Of a stretch of DNA of 64,000 bases, positions 1 to 12,200 are shown in pieces. The position numbers were made by a program, and so were the translations under genes. Numbering within the stretch: position 1 is the stretch's first letter; each line of letters opens with the position of its first letter. The DNA comes from Bimuria novae-zelandiae CBS 107.79 (Eukaryota; Ascomycota; Dothideomycetes; Pleosporales; Didymosphaeriaceae): assembly GCA_010015655.1 (NCBI GenBank), contig ML976656.1, forward strand, positions 1,465,050-1,529,049, given 5' to 3'. The notes below the pieces were generated by a model. The model saw only the letters and a list, made by a program, of their open reading frames with translations, was not told the DNA's origin and searched no databases.

Positions 1-730
1 TAAGTTCGTCCACGGGTTGGCGCTCGGTGTTGTAGGTCTCAAGCAGGCCCGGTGTAGCCTTGCCGCTTATGACATATGCTAGTTTCCACGCCAAATTGTA
101 TACATCCTGTGCTACTCAGTTAGATCTAATGGCACGATTGTTTTGTTGGTCTTGAGAGAACTTTCTTACCTGAATTCCCGTGTTCCCACCCATGCCTCCA
201 GTCGGTGGCACGACGTGCGCGGCGTCTCCCGCAATGAACACGCGACTGCCCTTGTTTGCAAAGCGCTCAGCGCACAAAGCAGCAATTGACCAGTAAGAGA
301 TGGAGTCAATCTGCACTGGAATATCCTGTTCGATCCCAGAAGCATCATAAAAGTACTTACGGGCTTCCTGTTCACTGACCGAGTCGGCCGGGAAGTTCTT
401 CTTACCACCAGCTGCCGTCACGATAAGAAAACCAGCCTTCCCTCCGCTCTCCAGCCGGAAGCCGGCGTTGACCTTTTCGTTGACAATGTATGTGGTACCG
501 TGTATAGCTCCCGTGCCAAGAAATGGCGTGAGGTCGGCTCTGAAGTTGATGGATATGCTGTTAGACTGTACGCCAGGACCGCCCCACTCGATCTTCTCCC
601 TCTTCCTAGCTGCGCTGCGGTTGCCGTCGCAGGCAACAAGATAGGCCGTTTTGAACTTCCGGTATTTCTTCGAATGTACGTTTTGCACAACAACAACGAC
701 CGCATCTTCGGTTTCTTCGTAGTGAATAAC

Positions 731-945
731 TGTCACGGTTTATGGCTCTTACTCTATGAGATGGATGCTCCTACCCTTGCTTGGTTGCTACTCACCTTTC
801 TGAGAGTACTACACCTATCTGGGACTAGCGTTGTTTGTGCCTGCGCACCTATACCTTCTGTAGCTCCTAGATAGTACAACCTCAGTTCAATCCTGCAATC
901 TTTTCCACTGCGTACTGTCCGCTCAGCGCTCTGCTCACCGCGACA
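731..945 (+). repeat. 5' LTR of Copia-1
   Basis: 215 bp, TG...CA termini, preceded by the ATAAC target duplication (726-730). Identical to 6076-6290 on direct comparison. Should carry the element's promoter. Confidence 0.95.
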
Positions 946-956
946 GTTATGAGCCC
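946..956 (+). promoter_or_regulatory. Primer-binding site of Copia-1 (half initiator tRNA-Met)
   Basis: The first bases after the LTR, GTTATGAGCCC, are complementary to the initiator tRNA-Met anticodon arm (GGGCUCAUAAC, ending at nucleotide 39). This is the priming mode known from Drosophila copia, where a tRNA cut in the anticodon arm primes minus-strand synthesis, rather than an intact tRNA 3' end. Confidence 0.75.
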
Positions 957-1151
957 GGATTGCACCCTGGATTGTTCTCACCTGCTGCTGTAACGTCACT
1001 CTACTCACGAGTTGCACGTTGCTATACCGCGTTCTTTACAACGCACCTGTTACCGCGTTCTCCACGACGCATCTGTTTACCGCGTTCTTCACAACGCACA
1101 TACTAGGATCTCTGCCTGGATCCATCAATACAGTCGACTATAGCCTCTACA

Positions 1152-4100
1152 ATGGCTACTAAGTCCGACCCCGCAGTGACGCGTGTCACTATCATACTAA
1201 ACACACCAGACAACTGGTTTACCTAGTTGTTTATTCGCCAAGACGTCGCTAATCAACATAGCCTCTAGCAATACATTAACCTTAACGTAGTAAAGGAGAA
1301 TCTCCCCGAGCTATAGGAGCTAATTAAGCCTTAACTTACTAATTACGAGCTTAAAGCTACCAGGCTCTCTCACCTTACCACTAACAATCAAGAATCCTAT
1401 CGATAAGAATACAATTAATAGGAACGCCGCCGCACTAAGTACCGCACTTAAATAAAGGCACTAGCTAACCTAAACATAGATATTAGCAAGACAATTACTG
1501 CACGTTATATACACCTAATTAAGGATCACGATACCCCGTACGACTAACTAGTCACACTTAAGAAGTTCTTTTATCCTACAGACGCGACACGTCGCCGCGA
1601 GCTTACTAATAAGTATAATACTCTTAAGACTGCGCCACGAGCTGCAAAGAAGATTAAGTAATAGCTATTAGACTAGATATATATCACAGCTTAGGGCAAG
1701 GCTATTAGCTTGCCTAAGACTAACAGCAATTAACTACAAGAGGACTTCCTCATTGCCTGCAAGGCAATTAATTAGGAATACGCCACTTCCTGCCTACGCG
1801 AGATCTTCAAGCATGAAGCGCGAGGCACCACTACCGAGATCTCATCTCTAGAGACGTACGTCGCCAAGATGACTACATATCTACGCCGCACCAAGCCACA
1901 CTCAACAGGCCTGGCGGTAACCGCTGCCGAGCTTAGAGTCGCAAAGCAAGTTAATTCACAGACTACAAAGGGCAATCGCGGTGGCAGCCGTGACCAAGAC
2001 AAGCCACCCAGAAACTATGTCTGTAGAAAGAAGCATTAGTACACTAACTACTTTATTCTTAACCCACGCAACCTACAACGTCCGAAAGACTATTAGCCTA
2101 TAGCTAAGGCTATACGCAAGGTTAAGGAAGCGCGAAAAGACTCTAAGATTAATACACGCATTAAGACTGCTCTCGAGAAGTAGACAGCCTAACAACCTTA
2201 GAACACAGGATTACTGCGAGTTGATAATAGTAATCCTCCTACTAAGAACAGCAACACGTTTATAGTAATTACTAGCCTATTACACATAAGCCTCGATCAA
2301 GTCGATTCTCTCGAGCCCAATTCTCTTAAGCCCGATTCTCTCGATCCCAAATCTCTTAAATCTCTCGAAGAACAATCGAACAACAATTCAAAAACAATCA
2401 CATTAGACAACAACGCTAAGCCTAACGGAGAGCTCACAGTAATAGTTGGAGACGACGCTGATAAGGCTGAGCTCCTTAATCGATAGATCGTTAATCTAGG
2501 ATCGAACACCCACGTTATTAATACAGAGTTATGGCATGGCTGGAAGAGGATAAACGATAATCCGCAGCGTCGATACCTGCATGCTGGCAACAGCCACATC
2601 CTTATCACAGCTTAGGGCACGATGGAACTCGTCGCTCGTATATTACATAGACTATAGACGCTAGAGCTAACGCACGTCGCGTACGTCGAAGGCTTTCTTA
2701 CAAGCGTATTAGGACTCGCTCGCTGTCGTACAGAGTCTATCCACTTCGACTCTGGCCGCGATGTTTTGTACATGCATCAACCGTCCTACGTCATCGCACA
2801 ACTTGAGTACAATGGAGGACACTGGCTGATAGATGCTGAACCGTCACATCGACCGCCGCTATCGCTTCTACGCTTACCATTGAGTACGTTTAGGGCATTA
2901 TACCGCCCGTCCTATGCACTAAAGCCTACTATCGTCGTTAATAGACGCGCTGCGCATTAGATCTGGGGCTACCTAGGTCGCAAGGCAGTTGACTAGCTAG
3001 AATTAAACGTCACTAGCGTTCAACTAACTAGAGAACACATAGACTGTCTCTGTCAAACATGTATTAAAGCTCGAATGACTTATATTATCTCAAGACGCCC
3101 GGCCGAGAGCCGCGCACAAAAACCGTTTTATCGAATCGCGATAGACCTAATCTATATCATCCCTATGGGAGAGGAGTGTATCGACGGCAGCAAGTACGCC
3201 CTGCACTCTATAGACAAATACTTAAAGTGGCATAAGATCACCACATCACGACGCAAGGATAAGTTAACACTTACACGTTAGTTTATATCCTTAATCCGCA
3301 AAATCCAGCGTGTGTACAACGCTAACGTAGTCGCCATTTAATGCGATAACGAGAAAGGATTTAGAAACGATCTTATTAACACAACAGAAGAGCTAGGTAT
3401 GCTGTATAAGCCAGCACCAGCCGGAACAAAGGAGCCAAATAGACTAATCGAACGCGCTAGCGGAGTACTCACTTAGCGAGCTCGCGCTATGCGCATACAC
3501 GCCAATCTGCCAAAGAGTCTATTACATGAGCTGTATCGCACCGCCGCATATATACTCAATCGCACGCCTACTGAAGCACTAGGATAGAAGACACCGTATA
3601 AGGTAGTATAGGAACGAAAACCACTCATTACTTATATAAGGCCTATCGGCTATCGCGCCTACGTCTATAATCGCGATCTAAGAGCTACCAACAAGCTTAA
3701 ATTACGCACTTTAATTAGCCACCTTGTTGGCTACTAAGGCACCAATATCTTTCGCATCTGGCTACCTATAAAGGATGCTGTTATCGTCACCCGCGACGTT
3801 ATATTTAAGCCTACACTCTTCTTTAATAGGATAGATAGGTATGCGTCAGGATTAGTGCTCAAAGAGGTAATCAAACTACTCAAATATCCAGAAGAACATT
3901 AACATGATAATATTAGTATCAAAGATCTATTAACTACTCGTTAACGTCGCCACCTAGCAGAGACACCTACGACCTCAGCTTCGAGAGCTATAGGCTCCCA
4001 GGTGGGGGGTAAACAGATAGACGACGCATTTAAATCAACACAGCAACAGCAATAGCTACCTACTCCAAGACCTATAATATCTACTACCACAAGCAATCAC

Positions 4101-6000
4101 ACTCCTGAGAGTAATGAAGTACCCGAGGGCTATCGCCAACGCGGCGAGAGAGCTCCACGAGACGTTAACCTAGACCTAACTAACACGAGCTTAATTATCA
4201 CTGGCAAACGTAATCGAAAGTAGAAAGATCTAAATAACTTTATAATTCACACATACGCAACAGCGCTGGGAGCTACACCTCTTATTAACTATCTTTATGT
4301 ATTTTCAACCGAGATTCGCTCTATACCTACTATAGATAAGATACCAAGAATCTATTAATCGTAGCTGCCACCTCTGCCAAAGGCAATGAAGCAGCTTAAA
4401 ACACATACATTTGGCAATTAATTTCAACGCGCTATGGAGGTTAAGTGGCAAGCTCTACGCGCCAAAGGAGTCTTTAGAAAGACTATAAAAATAAAGGCCT
4501 CTGCAGACGCTAAGGTGCTACCGTTAATGTGGATATTCGCATACAAGATTAACGAAGAAGGATACCTCTCACAGTTTAAAGCTTAACTCGTTGTTCGAGG
4601 AGATCTTTAAGCTCCACTTAACGACACATACGCTGCTACACTCGCAATTCGTAACTTTCGCGCTCTTATTACAATCGCTAATTACTTTGGTCTAGAGCTA
4701 AAGCAGTACGATGTCCCTACTGCCTTCCTGAACGCTGAGATCGATCGAAAACTATACGCTGAAACACCTAAGGCGTTCCGCCATACTGCAGGCGAGATCA
4801 TGCTGGTACTCCGCGCCCTGTACGGCCTGAAGGAGTCACCAATCCTATAGTACAACAAACTACGTCGACAACTTATTAAGCTAGGTCTAAAGCCAGTTAA
4901 AGGCTTTCCTTACTTATACACGAGCCACTGGCTCATCCTATTCGTCTATATTAACAACATTATCATGGCATATCATCAGTCTAATGCCTATCACCACAGG
5001 TCTTTTAAGAAGGATCTGGTGGACCTATACAACATTAAAGCTATAGGAGACCTTACCTAGTTTCTCGGAATCCGCATCATACGCGATCGAGCCCTACATA
5101 AGACGTAGCTAGTCCAGGACGCGTTCATCGACAAGATATACGCTCAATTTAGCATCAAAGCTATAAGCAAGGCTCTAGACATTCCACTAGCGGAGAACTA
5201 GCTGCCACAGTCTACTAAGGAACCTAATTCATCGCGAACAAAGCTCTATCAGCAACTAGTTAGCTCTCTCGCATATATCGCTGTCTAGGGTAGACCTAAC
5301 GTCGCCCGAACGCACGTCGTCTTTGCTTGTCACCTTACCAACCCAGGACAGTCACACATCTCGAAAATCCGGAAGACCTGGCGCTACCTACTCAGCACGA
5401 AGGCTCTTGCACTTGAAGCCTCTGCTAGCGCGCAGGACATGGCTGAGTATCTATCTAATAATCCAACATATCGCGATCCTCTCTTCTTTAGATCCTCTGA
5501 CGCCTCATACGCTAACAAGCCTAAGACTCGCCGAAGCTCTTAAGGCTATGCTTTCAAGTTCGGAGGACTAATAATCAACTAGAAGTTAACAGTACAACGC
5601 ATAGTTACGAAATTAACTATAGAGTCTAAACTACTCTCGCTCTCACTCGCTGCCTCCTAAATAGAAGAATGGATGCGATTTTTCTCTAGTATTAACCTTA
5701 CGCTTAACTGTACACCTACTATCTAGTATAATAATTAATAGACAGTTAGTATTATTACTAAATAACAAGACAAGCTTTATATAAAGGTCAAGCACGTCGA
5801 CATCCACCAGCTCTGGATTTGATAGGAGGTCACCGCCTTACGTATTAACGTTAAATAGGTCCCCACCGACCATATGCCTACTAATAGACTCACAAAGATC
5901 CTACCTAAGCAGAAGTTTACAGACTTCGTCCGCTAAATTAGCCTTATTAATATTACTAAGCGCCTGAAGGGCCTGCGCCAGACAAATGGCGACAATCTTG
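1152..6000 (+). pseudogene. Copia-1 Gag-Pol remnant
   Basis: Begins near ATG 1152 (MATKSDPAVTRVTIILNTPD) and is broken by in-frame stops throughout. Around 2010-2070 a CRKKH stretch suggests the Gag zinc knuckle. The integrase core is visible at 3075-3280 (DGSKYALHSIDKYLKWH). Reverse transcriptase is clear at about 4690-4860 (KQYDVPTAFLNAEIDRKLY, then LRALYGLKESP). RNase H lies at about 5480-5720 (DASYANKPKTRRSS and later residues). Nearly all stops replace Trp or Gln codons, the RIP pattern. No active protein can be made from this copy. Confidence 0.85.
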
Positions 6001-6075
6001 ATGGTATCTACATACACTGATACTGATTAGCTGTCATTGACTCCCTGCCTGGGCGTCCACGCCAGCTGGGGGGTG

Positions 6076-6290
6076 TGTCACGGTTTATGGCTCTTACTCT
6101 ATGAGATGGATGCTCCTACCCTTGCTTGGTTGCTACTCACCTTTCTGAGAGTACTACACCTATCTGGGACTAGCGTTGTTTGTGCCTGCGCACCTATACC
6201 TTCTGTAGCTCCTAGATAGTACAACCTCAGTTCAATCCTGCAATCTTTTCCACTGCGTACTGTCCGCTCAGCGCTCTGCTCACCGCGACA
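6076..6290 (+). repeat. 3' LTR of Copia-1
   Basis: 215 bp, identical to the 5' LTR; followed by the target duplication ATAAC (6291-6295) and the continuing monooxygenase exon. Confidence 0.95.
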
Positions 6291-6914
6291 ATAACCGTCT
6301 CACTGAATTCTTGCTCGGCCCCGAAGTCCTTTGCTGTATTACGCAGAAGGGGTTCAAACATGTTCTGCCTAAGCCAAAGACGTTTAGACGGCGTTGCCAG
6401 GGCGACTTTTGTTGGATCACTTGCTTGGAGGGTTGCTAGGATCTTTCCGCCGACTAGCTTCTCAACGATCAACATGCCGGCATCGAGGTCAAACTGCGAG
6501 GCGCTTTCCTTCTGCATTCTATCCTCCAATCCGAGCTGTCGGAAGACTTCCAGAGGTCGGAGCTAAAACAAGGCCGCTCGCGGATGGATGGCCGTGGAGG
6601 GATGGCGGTCGAAAGTGATCGATTTTACACTGCACAGCAGGAACGCTTCGTCAGGTTCGTGGAGCAGAGACAAGAGCATCGTTGAAGAGACTTACCCGTG
6701 AAAGCCAAGTAGAACACCTAGCGACATACCGATCATACTGGACCCAACGACTATGACCGGATATTCTTCTTTCTCGAACGGAATGTCAGAGTGATCGAAG
6801 TCGTCCCGAAATTCGAAGATTGTCCTCGTGGATCCTTGTATGGGTATCGTATCGTCCACTTGGGAAGGGCTGTGAAGAGAGCCATTTACATGCTGAGCTG
6901 TCGACATGGTTGAT

Positions 6915-7129
6915 TGTCACGGTTTATGGCTCTTACCCTATGAGATGGGTACTCCTACCCTCGCTTGATTGCTACTCACCTTTCTGAGAGCACTACACCT
7001 ATCTGGGACTGGCATTGTTTGTGCCTGGGCACATATACCTTCTGTAGCTCCTAGATAGTACAACCTCAGTTCAATCCTTCAATCTTTTCCACTGCATACT
7101 GTCCACTCAGCGCTCTGCACACCGCGGCA
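6915..7129 (+). repeat. Solo LTR of the Copia-1 family
   Basis: 215 bp, begins TGTCACGG and ends CGCGGCA, flanked by a perfect 5-bp duplication TTGAT (6910-6914 and 7130-7134). It differs from the Copia-1 LTRs at roughly 15 scattered positions, mostly transitions, so it is an older or different lineage. Left by LTR-LTR recombination. It lies 2 bp upstream of the monooxygenase ATG (6907), replacing its leader and displacing the promoter. Confidence 0.95.
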
Positions 7130-7134
7130 TTGAT

Positions 7135-7577
7135 GTATGTACAAGACCGCACATGTAACGTTGTAGATATTAACTCGCTAAGGTATATCGACAGATAGAA
7201 CCGGTTGATTAAGATATAGATACCCCTTGTTACAGAGCACTTGCTTCCTCGGGACTTGCGCCCGTCCCCCTCTCTTGCATATGTTTCCCCACATCCCGAG
7301 ACTCACGAGTGTGGAGTTGGTATGTTACTGCTTTTGCAACCTCCCCAATTCTTCTTTCGTAGAGGACGCACGGTGGTCCTGGAGAACTAGCCAATCATGA
7401 TCTACCGCGGAGCTTCCGCGCGTTCTCTCAGGCCACCTCAGTACTTCGGAAAACTCGTGGTGCCGAGTCTTTACTCGCTCCGATCGAAACACGGCCCGTT
7501 ACAGGCGAAGCACGTCCTGCAATGGTAGATCTGCCATGCGCTTTCTGTAGAAAAACTAGGCCAAGGTGCGGAACGAT
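7135..7577. other. Former promoter region of the monooxygenase; no gene
   Basis: About 440 bp of normal-composition sequence between the solo LTR and the transposon nest. It holds CGG/CCG-rich stretches (around 7400-7425) of the kind zinc-cluster regulators bind, but no specific site can be named. With the nest removed it would join 23210-23247 and 29892-30036 to form one divergent intergenic region between the monooxygenase and the GST gene. Confidence 0.5.
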
Positions 7578-9019
7578 TAACGTGCACGGACAGCTCATGC
7601 CCGGAGACACCTCGTGCCCCGCCGAACACCATATCCACCACTTCAAAAGTGAGGCTACTGAGCCACGTACAATAGCTATTATCATGAGATTTTCTAGTGA
7701 AGCACTATATCGACTCTTACAATTAATCTAAACTAATTATATTTACTCGGGAGCTTAATATTACGGCTACATAATATAACTTTAGGTAGAGTAGTAAATA
7801 GCTTATCTTAAGCTTAAATACTAGCGTAAGCAGCGCTAGCGCGTTTTTAACGCTTATTACTTAATAAAATTACTTATAACGTGTCCGTGCACCCAATGCA
7901 CGGATTCAGCCAATGCACGCCGAACACCATAAACGCTCTATTAGAAATAAGGCTGCAGCACCACCCACAAACAATATTATTATAAGATTTTCTACTAGGA
8001 TAGTAAATCGATAGCTGCGATTCATTTGCACTATTTAAATCTATCTGGAAGCTTGACGTCGCGGCCGCTCCGTGTGGATTTGGTTGGGGCAGCAGATGCG
8101 CCCTTTGAGGCCTCCCTAACATCCGTAGCATCAACAACACGTTTCTAACGCTTTCTGCTCTGTGGAGATGGCTGAGAAGCTTTTCTCTTACTCCTTTAGG
8201 ATAGTTATAGAGCCTTTTTAGCGTTATTGGCAGACTTCTAGGCAGTGCGCTAAGCTACCTTTTTAGCTCTCTCCTTCTCCTTTACCTTCTTCGCTGCCTC
8301 TCTCGCTGCATGCTTTTCTTGCTAGATTTTCTCCTTGTATAGCTTAGCTACCTTCTTTAGCTCTAGTATTTTTACTTTTTAAAGCTACTACTACTTATCC
8401 TCTTGCTCCTTAATTAATTAACAATAACGTGCCTCCCTTACTTTTCTTAGTAACTATAAGATAGCCCCACCATGATACTCCTAGCGCTGTTAAAGGTCTA
8501 GAGCTTTACTCTTCTTATTACGCTTCTTCTTAATAGATAGCGCCTGCCTAAGCCCATCGTTGTCATGCTTAAGCAGCTCATTTTCAACAGATAGGTAGTA
8601 GAGTGATTAACAAAGCTTCTGTGTATCCTTGCTACTTTAATTACTCACTATAGAGCGTATAAGCCTATCTACCTTTCTCTAGTCATGATTGCTAAGCCCT
8701 GATGAGGAGCTATTGCCTGATTCTTGATCCTGGGTGAACCTATTAAGGATAGGGTCAGGATTAGGTGGCTTGGTTGGTTGGTTGGTATTCATTTTACGTC
8801 TCTTTAATGGGGATTAAGTCCACCATCTCGCCTCCCGAAGGGCATATACGACGTGCTAAGCTATAGAATTACAGTGCTAACATACTACCCTAGAAAGCAT
8901 TTCTTGCCTGCGCGGGTATTACTACCATTTCGGAACTGCAGCTCCCCTTCCAGTTAGGGAGGCTGAGCAATGTATGTACATTAGGGTGGTTTCCTTGCAT
9001 TTTGAGGCATCTATGTGCT

Positions 9020-9063
9020 AAGAGAGAGAGAGAGCGAGTGTGTGTGTGTGTGTGTGTGTGTGT
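9020..9063 (+). repeat. Compound microsatellite (AG)n-(TG)n
   Basis: AG repeats (about 9020-9036) run into TG repeats (about 9039-9063). It lies in the 3' untranslated part of the LINE. Confidence 0.95.
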
Positions 9064-9203
9064 AGGGGGAGGGGAAAGAGAGGAAGAGGGGTAGGGAGTA
9101 TTGCAGCTATTATGCTAGACCTAGTTTTTGCTAGGTGCTGCATTGCTTGTTGCTGTTGCAGGGCTGCAGGAGCTAGCGGGGACAAATCTTAGTGTAGTAC
9201 TGT

Positions 9204-12200
9204 GTGAGTTGGGTGAAGGCTTCAAAGGCCTCTAGATCCCCCAGCAGCACCGCAGTATACGCCAGGCCGTCAGCCCAGCTGGATAGTGGTGTAGGTGGTC
9301 GAAGTGGCCATCTACTAAAGGCCCCTAGGGTCTTGCGGCAGAGCGCAAGGTGCTCTAGTGTCTTATCCTGTCTGTATAAGCAGGTAAGGTTTGCATCCTT
9401 GTGGTTGTACTTTTAGTGGTACCAGGCAAAATCCCCATGTCTAGACCGGATAGAAAGCAGTCTAGCTAGGATAGCTCTTGGTAAGTCTAGTTCCTTTAAA
9501 CTACTGCGTAGTGCATAGTCTAGGTGCCAGCTTTTGTACCATCTAGAGAGTTTGTTCTTTTTGTTAGACCACTAAATCTGCTGTGTGTATTGTGATATCT
9601 TGCGGGCAATTGTCTTAATACCTAAGAGTGTAGGTAGAGCAGCTTTACCCGTTAGGGGTAATAGGTGTTAGGCTTCTAGGTTAACTAATCTATCTGCTGC
9701 CTTATTTCCTTCAATGCCTAGGTGTCCAGGGGCCCATTTAATAGAGACGTCGTGAGTCTCTATAGCGCCATGGCACTCCAAAAAGGCCTATTAAGAGGTA
9801 GGGGGTGAATCGCCCCTTAGGCACCATATAACTAAGGTGCTGTCTATATATAGCCAGATTTAACAGGTATTAAACTCTAGTTATCTTATAGTGTGCTGGA
9901 AGCCTCTCTATGCTCCTACTACCTTAGCGTTAAAGACGTGCGAGGTAGAGTTAAGTGACCCGCGTCCAGTCTGTAATTGCTTTCCGTTCTAATACACTAT
10001 AAAGCCGTAGGTCACTCGCTTTTCTCCTTCCTTTGTGTACTGTTCAGAGCCATCTAAGAAGATAGTCACGTCTAGTGGTGGGAGATAGGCCTACTATATA
10101 TTAAAAGCCTTAGCTGCAGTCTTCTTGTCTATGCTAAGCGTTAGGTTAGTTCGGCAGCTAGTTAAGTAGTAAGGGGCTGTGAGTGTAGTCCTAAGGATCT
10201 CTAGTAGAAGAGATGCTATCTATTAGACTTTTGTCTTAACTCGCTGGGGTTGTCCAGTTTTTACGCCCCTGTTTACTATATGTACTAATGTGCGCCTAGT
10301 AAGAGGATAGTCTGTATTTATAGTTCGTAAGTAGGTTGTAAATCTAAGTTTAGCTTCCTCTAGTGCTACTGCTGTAGACAGTAGTCTAGCGTCTCGAAAG
10401 AGTGTAGCTATAGGGGTTATTCTCTACGCTGGTAGAATGCCCCTTGCTACTATAGCCAGTGTCTTGTCTATAGTAGCTATATGCCATCTAATGTAAGCGC
10501 TGACCTCTTGAGGCCTGCCTGGTTTGAGTGTATGTGGCTGTTTAGTGCGGCCTCTGTACCAGCATTCAGTCCCATACAGAAGCGACGGGTATACACAGGC
10601 AATAGTGGCCTTGCGGAGGGAGCTAGCTGGTGGTCTATAGGTAGTCCTGGCCAGACTGCAAATATAATAGGCTACCCTAGCAGCTTTTGCAGTGCGTGTG
10701 GCTATATGTTATCTAAAGGTAAGTCTGCGGTCAAACCACACTCCTAACTAACGCAGGGCTAGCTGGCTGTGCTCTCTACCTAGGAGGATAGGGTAGATCG
10801 TAAGCTACTTATCTATAATACATGGTGGTGCGTAGCTGCTTCGCTGTCTAGTTAGGTGTATCATTTCCTGCTTTTCTAGGGCAAAGGTAACCTTGTTAGC
10901 CTTACCCCATGCTCTAATCTGCCTTAGATCTAATGCTAGGAGCTCGACGTTGTCGTCCATAGAGTGTGAGGCCCGGTATAGACATATGTCGTCTGCATAT
11001 CCAAACCTCCGTTCTGTGTTTATAGATAGTAGCTCTGCTTGGTACAGTGTATATAGGACAGGGGAGAGAGGCGAGCCTTGGGGTGTGCCACAGGCGACAG
11101 GGTAGCTAGGGGTAGTGACCTGTCTAAGGCGGACCCGAACCCTCCGGTTAGTGAGGAATAAGTCTATAAAGAGCATGGTCCTTTGTGGCCAGCCCTATTG
11201 GGCCATTTGGTGTAGCAGGCGGTTCTTAAGGAGCGCATTAAAGGCGCCTTAAATATCTAGGGTGACTATAGTGACATGCTTTCCAAGTACCCATGCTGCT
11301 TTAGTGTCGTGGGTGAACGCTGCAGTAAGGTCTGCTGCAGAGCGCTTTAGAAGGGCGCTGCCATGCTGGGGGCTAAGGATCTTATGTGTTATGGCGGTCC
11401 ACGCAATTTGTCTAGCCACTATTTATTTAAGTCCCTTTCTAATGCAAGAGAGAAGCGCTATAGGTCTCTAGAAGTAGGGTAATATTTAGTCTGTCTTCCC
11501 TATCTTTAGTATTATTACTACCTTGGCAAGCTTCCACTATGCTAGGAAGTGGTTAAGCTTAAGGCATCGCTGGAAGATTCTTCGTATAAGTTCCCCAACC
11601 TAAGCCTAGCAGGCACGGAGTAGTCGCATAGTAGAGCGGTTAGTGCCTGGTGAGGTGCTTGAGACTCCTACTATGTTTCGTTTAGTTTCCTCTAGTGAGA
11701 TGTGTGTGCTCCACGGGAGGGCATCTGCATTCTCCTGGTCTGGGTAGTGTCTGAGGTCATCCTCTACTGTGTACCAATTAAGGACTTCCTCTCTAAGAGC
11801 CTCTGCCTTCTCTAGGGGGTCTGATATTGTCCTGTTATTCACGATAAGAGGAGTGTCCTAGTTCTCTAGTATAAGCTTGTGCCAGGCAATAATCTTAAAC
11901 AGGTCCTTATCATCCTTAGTATTATTAATAACATGCCTCTAGTACTGCCTCTTAGCCTATCGGACAGTAGTCTTAAAGGCCTGTCTCTCCTCTAGTAGAC
12001 TGCCAGAGCAGAGCAGCCTAGCATGTTTATAGGCCTAGTAGGCAGTTTTGCACTCCTTAGTCCACCATAGTGCAGCGCGGCCTTCCTTGCGGTCGAGCTT
12101 GCCTACTGTCTATATAGAGTGCTGTATGGTCTCTGTGAGCAGCGTAACGCATTCCTCTAGCTATGCTGCATCCTGTGTTGCAAGCGGGTCTAGGATGTTC

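Larger units (their letters stand above)
731..6290 (+). mobile_element. Copia-1: full-length Ty1/Copia LTR retrotransposon, RIP-degraded inside
   Basis: Two 215-bp LTRs (731-945 and 6076-6290) start TGTCACGG and end CGCGACA; they are identical in my base-by-base reading. The 5-bp target duplication ATAAC is at 726-730 and 6291-6295. A primer-binding site abuts the 5' LTR and a purine run (GCCAGCTGGGGGG, 6061-6073) precedes the 3' LTR. Domain order on the plus strand is gag, integrase, reverse transcriptase, RNase H, which is Copia order. The interior has dozens of stops, mainly TGG to TAG and CAA/CAG to TAA/TAG. It splits the monooxygenase gene. Confidence 0.95.
1..6907 (-). pseudogene. FAD-dependent aromatic-ring monooxygenase gene, split by a Copia element
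   Basis: Reads on the minus strand from ATG at 6907 and leaves the window at base 1. Pieces: exon 6696-6907; intron 6630-6695 (GTAAGT...GCAG); exon 6291-6629, interrupted by the Copia element 731-6290; continuation 170-730; intron 107-169; exon 1-106. The N-terminus has the FAD/ADP-binding loop (VIVVGSSMIG, a variant of GxGxxG). The middle has the ACDGNRS motif. The C-terminal half has GDAAHVVPPTGGMGGNTG and then [10 protein letters not shown], hallmarks of the p-hydroxybenzoate/phenol hydroxylase family, which use NAD(P)H and O2 on aromatic rings. The reading frame is continuous across the ATAAC target duplication, which confirms the split. A TAG at 6563-6565 replaces a probable Gln codon (CAG to TAG). 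A solo LTR lies 2 bp upstream of the ATG. Non-functional as it stands; the substrate cannot be inferred. Confidence 0.9.

Noticed and set aside
731..945. Reading the LTR-encoded 'LLYEMDAPTLAWLLLTFLRV' open frame as a gene
   Set aside because: The same frame occurs in both LTRs and is simply an open stretch of the repeat.
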